Below, piece after piece: positions 58,287 through 64,000 of a DNA stretch of 64,000 nucleotides. Below the pieces are notes generated by a model. That model had not been told where the DNA came from. It made no database searches and saw only the letters and a program-made list of their open reading frames with translations. The position numbers were made by a program, and so were the translations under genes. The DNA is from an uncultured Pelagibacteraceae bacterium. Its GTDB lineage: Bacteria; Pseudomonadota; Alphaproteobacteria; Pelagibacterales; Pelagibacteraceae. The stretch covers positions 1 to 64,000 of the forward strand of contig CACABZ010000001.1 in assembly GCA_902530885.1 (NCBI GenBank), given 5' to 3'. Every line of letters begins with the position of its first letter. Position 1 is the stretch's first letter.

Positions 58287-59215
58287 TCAAGCTGTTTGTT
58301 TCTGGCATCTTGTAATTTTTTAAAATCCTCATCAGCATGGTATGAAGATCTTGTTAAAGGGGACGAAGATACTAGTAAAAAGCCTTTAGTCTTTGCAATC
58401 GTTTCAAATTCTTTAAACTCGCTAGGATTATAATAACGATCTAATGGATGATGTTTTGGTGATGGTTGTAAGTATTGACCAATTGTTATGAAATCGACTT
58501 CTGCTGATCTTAGATCGTCCATAACTTGAATGACCTCATCTTTATTTTCACCCAAGCCAATCATAATTCCAGATTTGGTAAAAACTTTTTTATTAATTTT
58601 TTTTACATTTTTTAATAACTCTAATGAGGCAAAATATCGAGCTCCAGGCCTAACTTTTGTATAAAGTCTTGGAACAGTTTCTATGTTATGATTAAATACA
58701 TCTAAGTCAGCTTGTAAAACTTTTTTGTAAGCATCTCCTTTTCTTAAAAAATCTGGAGTTAATACCTCTATTGAGGTTTTAGGATTTTTATCACGAGTAG
58801 CTTTTACAACTTTATAAAAATGTTCAGAGCCTCCATCTTTTAGATCGTCTCTATCAACAGAGGTAATTACTACATGTTTAAGATTTAAGTTTTTGACTGC
58901 GTTAGCAATTTTTGCTGGTTCAAATAAATCAAGTTTTGAAGGTTTGCCTGTTTTAACATCACAAAATGCACAAGCTCGTGTGCATGTATCACCCATGATC
59001 ATAAAGGTAGCGTGTTTTTTACTCCAGCATTCTGTAATGTTTGGACAATTTGCTTCCTGACAAACTGTTACTAGATTATTCTGATTTACAATTTTTTTTG
59101 TTTGGAAAAATACTTGTGAATTGGTTACTTTTGATCTAATCCAATATGGTTTTTTTTTAATTGGATTAAAAGGTTTATTAACTTTTTCAGGGTGTCTTTT
59201 ATCTCTATCAATCAT
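58268..59215 (-). CDS. lipA: Lipoyl synthase
   Basis: This 315-residue radical-SAM enzyme inserts two sulfurs into protein-bound octanoyl groups. The auxiliary cluster ligands are Cys52, Cys57 and Cys63 ([12 protein letters not shown]) and the radical-SAM cluster Cys78, Cys82, Cys85 (CTRACAFC). [19 protein letters not shown] and the C-terminal [13 protein letters not shown] with the RSSYHA motif are intact. It acts after LipB (14.0 kb). Its start overlaps ftsB by 4 bp; the pyruvate dehydrogenase genes usual between ftsB and lipA are not here. Confidence 0.97.
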   Translation of the reverse strand: MIDRDKRHPEKVNKPFNPIKKKPYWIRSKVTNSQVFFQTKKIVNQNNLVTVCQEANCPNITECWSKKHATFMIMGDTCTRACAFCDVKTGKPSKLDLFEPAKIANAVKNLNLKHVVITSVDRDDLKDGGSEHFYKVVKATRDKNPKTSIEVLTPDFLRKGDAYKKVLQADLDVFNHNIETVPRLYTKVRPGARYFASLELLKNVKKINKKVFTKSGIMIGLGENKDEVIQVMDDLRSAEVDFITIGQYLQPSPKHHPLDRYYNPSEFKEFETIAKTKGFLLVSSSPLTRSSYHADEDFKKLQDARNKQLECQQHQ

Positions 59216-59508
59216 TTTATTTTAATAATAATCTCATCATTTTTACCTAGCTTTAATTTTTCTCTATAAATCATATCTAAAAAATCTTCATTTACGTTCG
59301 TTGACAACATGTTGTTTTTCTTTTCAAGTTCAAAAAGTTCTATTGAAAGTTTTTTTTCACTCAATACAAGATTATCATGTATTTTTTGTTTTTCATAAAA
59401 AGATATTAAGCCTCTTTCGCCTCCAATTAAATTTATTCCTATGTATAATGTTAGAAAAATATTAAATAAAATAAATTTTTTATTTTTTAAACTTTCAATT
59501 AGTCGCAT
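59212..59508 (-). CDS. ftsB: Septum formation initiator FtsB/DivIC family
   Basis: This 98-residue bitopic protein has a short cytoplasmic N-terminus, one transmembrane helix (about 12-29, [17 protein letters not shown]), [14 protein letters not shown] (the family Gly-Leu motif) and a coiled coil (about 40-70, [20 protein letters not shown]), then [21 protein letters not shown]. It would bridge FtsL/FtsQ in the divisome. The eno-ftsB order is typical of proteobacteria. Confidence 0.9.
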   Translation of the reverse strand: MRLIESLKNKKFILFNIFLTLYIGINLIGGERGLISFYEKQKIHDNLVLSEKKLSIELFELEKKNNMLSTNVNEDFLDMIYREKLKLGKNDEIIIKIK

Positions 59509-59510
59509 TA

Positions 59511-60767
59511 TTAGATTTTAGCCATTTTAGCTTGATTTCCAAGTTCTTCTTCGATACGCAATAATCTATTGTATTTAGCCACTCTTTCTGATCTCGCAAG
59601 AGAACCTGTTTTAATTTGTGAAGATTTTGTCGCCACTGCCAAATCAGCTATAAATGTGTCCTCAGTATCACCCGACCTATGTGAAATAATTGTATTAAAA
59701 TTTGCTTTTTTAGCTAATGAAATAACTTCTAAAGTTTCTGTCAATGTTCCTATTTGATTTGGTTTTACTAAAATGCTATTTGCAGATTTTTCTAAAATAC
59801 CTTTCTGCAATCTTTTTGTGTTTGTAACAAACAAATCGTCACCAACTATTTGGACACTATTTCCGATTTCGCTAGTAATTTTTTTCCAAGACTTCCAATC
59901 TTCCTCTGCAAACGGGTCTTCAATTGATTTTATAGGGTATCTTGACGTTAATTTTTTATAATAACCAATGACATCATCAACTGGCGTAAAATTTTTCGAT
60001 TGAATTGCGTATTCACCTTTTTTATTAGTCAATTCATTAGCTGCAATATCTAAACAAATAACGACATCATCTCCAGGCTTTAAATTTGATTTTTCAATTG
60101 CATCCACAATTAATTCTAATGCTTGTTCATTTGTATTTATTGATGGCGCAAAACCACCTTCATCACCTACATTAGTTTGCATTTTTTCAAATTTCAATAA
60201 TTTTTTTAAATTTTGAATAACTAAAAAACATTTTTCAATGGCATCTGTGAAATTTTGAGATGAGTCAGGTCTTATCATAAACTCTTGAATATTTAAATCA
60301 TTGTCAGCATGAGCTCCTCCATTTATAATATTCATTAATGGAATAGGTAGAGAATAACTATTGCCTAGGTTTTTAAAAAGAAATTTCTTATTAGCTATTG
60401 CTGAACATTTTGAATTAGCTAATGATACTGCAAGTGTAGCATTAGCTCCAAGATTTGTTTTATTATCAGTTCCATCTAAATCTAATAAAACTTTGTCTAT
60501 TTTTTTTTGATCATCTACATTTAAACCTTTCAATTTAGCTGAGATTTTATTATTTATATTTTCGACTGCAATGTTTACGCTCTTGCCCAAAAATTCATTA
60601 TTATTTTGATCTCTTAATTCATGAGCTTCAAATTTTCCAGTTGAAGCACCTGAGGGTGAAATGGCATTTGCAGAAATGCCATTTTCTAAAAATATTTCCG
60701 CTTCAACAGTTGGATTTCCTCTACTGTCAAAGACTTGTCTGCCTTTTACTGATTTAATTCTTATCAT
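59511..60767 (-). CDS. eno: Enolase
   Basis: This 418-residue glycolytic enzyme interconverts 2-phosphoglycerate and phosphoenolpyruvate. It has GRQVFDSRGNPTVEAEI, PSGASTGKFEAHELRD, the acid/base GDEGGFAPSI, metal ligands in CLDIAANEL, SIEDPFAEEDW and VGDDLFVT, and the signature ILVKPNQIGTLTETLE and SHRSGDTEDTFIADLAV. Its product PEP is the substrate of the upstream kdsA. The length is close to the usual 425-430. Confidence 0.98.
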   Translation of the reverse strand: MIRIKSVKGRQVFDSRGNPTVEAEIFLENGISANAISPSGASTGKFEAHELRDQNNNEFLGKSVNIAVENINNKISAKLKGLNVDDQKKIDKVLLDLDGTDNKTNLGANATLAVSLANSKCSAIANKKFLFKNLGNSYSLPIPLMNIINGGAHADNDLNIQEFMIRPDSSQNFTDAIEKCFLVIQNLKKLLKFEKMQTNVGDEGGFAPSINTNEQALELIVDAIEKSNLKPGDDVVICLDIAANELTNKKGEYAIQSKNFTPVDDVIGYYKKLTSRYPIKSIEDPFAEEDWKSWKKITSEIGNSVQIVGDDLFVTNTKRLQKGILEKSANSILVKPNQIGTLTETLEVISLAKKANFNTIISHRSGDTEDTFIADLAVATKSSQIKTGSLARSERVAKYNRLLRIEEELGNQAKMAKI

Positions 60768-60769
60768 TA

Positions 60770-61591
60770 TTATTTTACTAATTTATCAATTTCAGCTAAT
60801 TTTTTTAATAAATTTTTTATCTCTTTTAGTGGAATCATATTTGGACCATCTGATGGGGCGTTATCTGGATCTTCATGAGTTTCCATAAAAATCGCACCGA
60901 TACCAACGGCTACCGCTGCTCTTGCCAAATGAGGCACGAATTCTCTTTGACCACCACTTTTCTCTCCCATGCCTCCAGGTTGTTGGACAGAGTGAGTTGC
61001 ATCAAAAACTATTGGATAACCAAATTTTGACATTATTGGTAAAGCTCTCATATCAGAAACCAAAGTATTGTATCCAAAACTAGCTCCTCTCTCTGTGATT
61101 AAAATATTTTTATTACCAGAGTCTTCAATTTTTTTAATTACATTAGACATGTCCCAAGGAGCTAAGAACTGTCCTTTCTTTACATTAATTATTTTTCCTG
61201 TTTTGGCTGCTGAAATTAATAAATCTGTTTGTCTACATAAAAAAGCTGGAATTTGCAAAACATCAACATGATTAGCTACTAAAGAACATTGTTCAGTAGT
61301 ATGTACATCAGTTAAAACTGGCACGTCGACTTCCTTTTTAATCTTATCGAAAATGGGTAAAGATTTATCTAAACCAATACCTCTTTGTCCTTTTAAGCTA
61401 GTTCTATTAGCTTTATCAAAAGATGTCTTATAAATTAAATTAATATTAAGCTCATCTGTTATCTTTTTTAACTCAGATGAAATTTTTAAAGCATGAGCTT
61501 CACTTTCAAGTTGACATGGACCAGCTATTAAAGTGAAAGATTTATCATTAGCAATTTCAAAATTAGCACATTTGACTTTATGATTTGTCAT
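60770..61591 (-). CDS. kdsA: 3-deoxy-8-phosphooctulonate synthase (KDO-8-P synthase)
   Basis: This 273-residue enzyme condenses PEP with arabinose-5-phosphate toward KDO for lipopolysaccharide. Motifs are [85 protein letters not shown] and [21 protein letters not shown]. Its presence implies a KDO-containing outer membrane lipid, consistent with the sugar genes elsewhere in the window. The start overlaps pyrG by 4 bp. Confidence 0.97.
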   Translation of the reverse strand: MTNHKVKCANFEIANDKSFTLIAGPCQLESEAHALKISSELKKITDELNINLIYKTSFDKANRTSLKGQRGIGLDKSLPIFDKIKKEVDVPVLTDVHTTEQCSLVANHVDVLQIPAFLCRQTDLLISAAKTGKIINVKKGQFLAPWDMSNVIKKIEDSGNKNILITERGASFGYNTLVSDMRALPIMSKFGYPIVFDATHSVQQPGGMGEKSGGQREFVPHLARAAVAVGIGAIFMETHEDPDNAPSDGPNMIPLKEIKNLLKKLAEIDKLVK

Positions 61592-63210
61592 TGTATCGAA
61601 TTCTTTTTTGCGGCTTTTATAAATGATGAGAATAAAGGATGGGGTGCCAAAGGTCTAGATTTAAATTCAGGATGAAATTGTACTCCTATGAACCACGGAT
61701 GATCCTTTAGCTCAATAATTTCTGGGAGTTTATTATCAGGTGATAGTCCAGAGAAAATCATACCTTTACCTTCAAAATGATTTTTGTAGTTAATATTAAC
61801 CTCATATCTATGTCGATGTCTTTCATTAATTTTACTAGAATTATATATTTGACTGATTTTTGTGTCTTTTTTAAGTCGTGCTTCATAACTGCCTAAGCGC
61901 ATTGTCCCGCCTAGATTTTTATCAGTACCCCTCATTATTTTTCCATCTTTGATCCACTCGCTCATCAAACCCACGACTGAAGCCTTGGAATTGCCGAATT
62001 CACTTGAAGTAGCATTCTTTATTTTTAATTTGTTTCTAGCAAATTCTATGACTGCCATTTGCATTCCGAAACAAATTCCTAAAAAGGGAATTTTATTTTT
62101 TCTTGCATAGCTTATTGCAGCAATTTTACCCTCTGTTCCTCTTTTACCAAACCCTCCAGGTATTAGAATACCTGCAACATTATTTAGTTTTTCTTTAATC
62201 TGATTTGGTTTTAAATTATCGGACTCAATCCTTATAAGATTGACTTTTAAATTATTGGCTATCCCACCGTGAGTTAAAGCCTCGTCTAGAGACTTGTAAG
62301 CATCTTTAAGCTCTACATATTTACCAATTACTCCAATATTTACTTTATTATTTGTATTTAATACTAAATTAGTTATTCTTTTCCATGGTTTTAAATTTAC
62401 TTTCTTTTTAGATTTAATTTTAAAATAATTTAGTACCCGCTCATCTAATTTTTCCTTATTAAAACTGATAGGAGCTTCATATATAGTTTTCACATCAACC
62501 GTTTCAATAACATCTTCAATAGATACATTACAAAATAAAGAGATCTTTTTTCTTTGATTTAGTGGTATAGTTCTCTCTGATCTACATATGATGATATCTG
62601 GTTGAATACCTATACTTCTAAGTTCTTTAACAGAGTGTTGTGTGGGCTTGGTTTTTATTTCATCAGAAGCTTTCATATAAGGCACTAAGGTAAGATGAAT
62701 AAATAAGGTATTTGTTCGTCCGTATTCATTTGAAAATTGTCTAATTGCCTCTAAGAAGGGAAGGCTTTCTATATCACCTACGGTTCCACCAATCTCACAT
62801 ATTACGAAATCCTCTTTTGAAACATCATTTTTAATAAATTCTTTTATTCTATTGGTTATATGAGGAATTACTTGAACTGTTTTTCCCAAATATTTTCCCT
62901 GACGTTCTCTTTTTAAAACATCGTTATAGATTTTTCCAGTTGTTATGTTGTCGGTTTTTTTGGCTGAAATACCAGAGAATCTTTCGTAATGGCCTAAGTC
63001 AAGATCGGTTTCAGCTCCATCATCGGTAACAAAAACTTCTCCATGCTGAAACGGGCTCATTGTGCCTGGGTCTACGTTAAGATAAGGATCTAATTTTCTT
63101 ATTCTAACTTTATAACCTCTTGATTGAAGTAAGTAAGCTAAAGATGCAGAAGACAATCCTTTACCTAAAGATGAAACCACGCCGCCAGTTACGAATATAT
63201 ATCGCGCCAT
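61588..63210 (-). CDS. pyrG: CTP synthase
   Basis: This 540-residue enzyme aminates UTP to CTP. The synthetase domain begins [22 protein letters not shown] and continues [38 protein letters not shown]. The glutamine amidotransferase domain has nucleophile Cys380 in LGICFGMQ and the triad partner His-Glu in [11 protein letters not shown]. Together with pyrB it belongs to pyrimidine metabolism. It is the third gene of tpiA-secG-pyrG-kdsA-eno, the usual alphaproteobacterial arrangement. Confidence 0.98.
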   Translation of the reverse strand: MARYIFVTGGVVSSLGKGLSSASLAYLLQSRGYKVRIRKLDPYLNVDPGTMSPFQHGEVFVTDDGAETDLDLGHYERFSGISAKKTDNITTGKIYNDVLKRERQGKYLGKTVQVIPHITNRIKEFIKNDVSKEDFVICEIGGTVGDIESLPFLEAIRQFSNEYGRTNTLFIHLTLVPYMKASDEIKTKPTQHSVKELRSIGIQPDIIICRSERTIPLNQRKKISLFCNVSIEDVIETVDVKTIYEAPISFNKEKLDERVLNYFKIKSKKKVNLKPWKRITNLVLNTNNKVNIGVIGKYVELKDAYKSLDEALTHGGIANNLKVNLIRIESDNLKPNQIKEKLNNVAGILIPGGFGKRGTEGKIAAISYARKNKIPFLGICFGMQMAVIEFARNKLKIKNATSSEFGNSKASVVGLMSEWIKDGKIMRGTDKNLGGTMRLGSYEARLKKDTKISQIYNSSKINERHRHRYEVNINYKNHFEGKGMIFSGLSPDNKLPEIIELKDHPWFIGVQFHPEFKSRPLAPHPLFSSFIKAAKKNSIQ

Positions 63211-63250
63211 GGAAGTATGTTATACTTTAAAATTGTGTTAAAAAAAAGTT

Positions 63251-63553
63251 TTATTTACTTGACTCAGGTATTTGTGGAAGCGTCTCGTCTTTTTCTTCCT
63301 CTAATTCTAATACTGATTGGGTTTTTCTAATTTCATCTCTAGAGATAGCTACTAAAACAATGCTACAAATTATGAATAAACTAGCAATTATTGTTGTTAA
63401 TTTTGTAAGAAAAGTTCCAACAGACCTTGAAGACGTGAAATTATCCTGTGAAACACCAAGTCCAAGTGCTCCTCCCTCAGATCTTTGTAAAAGAACAACT
63501 ACAACTAATATTATTGCTAAGATGATGTTTGTAATTACAAGTATATTTTCCAT
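63251..63553 (-). CDS. secG: Preprotein translocase subunit SecG
   Basis: This 100-residue protein has two hydrophobic helices (about 4-23 and 54-74) separated by the conserved loop LLQRSEGGALGLGVSQDNFTSSRSVGTFLTKLT. The C-terminal tail is acidic (LELEEEKDETLPQ). With secY and secE in the same window, all three channel subunits are present. It lies between tpiA and pyrG, as in many alphaproteobacteria. Confidence 0.95.
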   Translation of the reverse strand: MENILVITNIILAIILVVVVLLQRSEGGALGLGVSQDNFTSSRSVGTFLTKLTTIIASLFIICSIVLVAISRDEIRKTQSVLELEEEKDETLPQIPESSK

Positions 63554-63558
63554 GAACT

Positions 63559-64000
63559 CTATCTATAGTAATTTTTTATTATATCAATAAATTTCTTTGA
63601 TGTTTTGGATGCACCGCCTATTAAAAATCCGTCTATTGATGATATATTATTAATTTTCTTTATATTTTTACCGTCTACAGAGCCGCCATATAAAACGTAC
63701 GATTGTTTTTGTTTATTAAATATTTTTTTTGTTATCTCTTTTATTTTTTTAGTTATTTTCTCAAGTTCAATATTTGAAGGAACATTACCAGTCCCTATCG
63801 ACCATATTGGTTCATAGGCAATTATTATATTATTTTGAGGCATTTTTCTTTCTAGGACTGATGATAATTGGTTACTTAAAATTTGATATGTTTTTCTTTT
63901 AATTTTATCTTTACTATTTTCACCTATACAAAAGATAACTTTTAGATTGTTTTTCAATGCATGATTTAATTTTGCCTTAAGTATTTTGTTATCATCCCCT
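63559..64000 (-). CDS. tpiA: Triosephosphate isomerase, 3' part only
   Basis: This frame is open from the right edge, so the N-terminal ~100 residues are outside the window. The visible C-terminal part reads GDDNKILKAKLNHALKNNLKVIFCIGE, then the catalytic-Glu signature IIAYEPIWSIGTGNVPS, YGGSVDGKNI, and IDGFLIGGASK. It interconverts glyceraldehyde-3-phosphate and dihydroxyacetone phosphate. The stop is five bases before the secG start. Confidence 0.96.
   Translation of the reverse strand, partial: GDDNKILKAKLNHALKNNLKVIFCIGENSKDKIKRKTYQILSNQLSSVLERKMPQNNIIIAYEPIWSIGTGNVPSNIELEKITKKIKEITKKIFNKQKQSYVLYGGSVDGKNIKKINNISSIDGFLIGGASKTSKKFIDIIKNYYR

Noticed and set aside
1..64000. CRISPR arrays, insertion sequences, prophage genes or toxin-antitoxin pairs
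   Set aside because: No direct-repeat/spacer pattern, transposase, integrase or phage-like protein was seen in any frame.

Overview
This window is a very AT-rich, extremely compact stretch of an alphaproteobacterial chromosome. The best fit is a streamlined marine SAR11 (Pelagibacterales) lineage. Supporting points are very low GC, heavy A/T homopolymers, Lys/Asn/Ile-rich proteins, no intergenic gap over about 160 bp, overlapping convergent genes, and alphaproteobacterial gene orders (ispDF / ntrY-ntrX-trkA; pyrG-kdsA-eno-ftsB-lipA-coq10; tRNA-Tyr-tRNA-Gly-tuf-tRNA-Trp-secE-nusG) with members missing. No insertion sequence, prophage, CRISPR array or rRNA gene was seen. The assignment to SAR11 is inference from gene content and style; no database was searched.

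Layout. 1-2899 (minus): gatC-gatA-gatB for indirect tRNA amidation, with gatB cut by the left edge. 2954-9568 (plus): ruvX, pyrB, a dihydroorotase-like gene that has lost its metal ligands, plsY, topA, a small exported protein and a RidA-family gene. 9561-11679 (minus): galU and ugd for UDP-glucose and UDP-glucuronate. 11718-15473: panC, mgtE, lipB and an RluA-type pseudouridine synthase in alternating directions. 15488-44049 (all minus): one 28.5-kb block for transcription and translation. Read in transcription order it is tRNA-Tyr, tRNA-Gly, tuf, tRNA-Trp, secE, nusG, rplKAJL, rpoBC, rpsLG, fusA, the S10-spc-alpha operons (rpsJ to rplO), secY, adk, rpsMK, rpoA, rplQ. rpmD (L30) is absent from its usual slot and no tuf copy lies between fusA and rpsJ. 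44175-45081: rlmB and tRNA-Thr on the plus strand.

45086-50926 is the only accessory-looking region. It holds two glycosyltransferases on the minus strand, then on the plus strand a small membrane protein, a PMT-like membrane glycosyltransferase, a divergent UDP-galactopyranose-mutase homologue and galE. It sits directly beside tRNA-Thr and is probably a surface polysaccharide island fed by the UDP-sugars made by GalU, Ugd and GalE.

50913-55421 (minus): ntrY-ntrX-trkA, a two-component system whose regulator lacks the sigma-54 contact loop, plus a potassium-uptake regulator. 55462-57570 (plus): ispDF, pgpA, pncC. 57550-64000 (minus): tpiA (cut by the right edge), secG, pyrG, kdsA, eno, ftsB, lipA, coq10/ratA and a small two-helix membrane protein.

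Nearly everything is housekeeping. The points worth a second look are the polysaccharide island, the probably inactive dihydroorotase, the sigma-54-independent NtrX, the missing L30 and second tuf, convergent gene ends with no room for terminators, and the one-nucleotide tuf/tRNA-Trp spacing. I did not find a convincing new multi-gene system.
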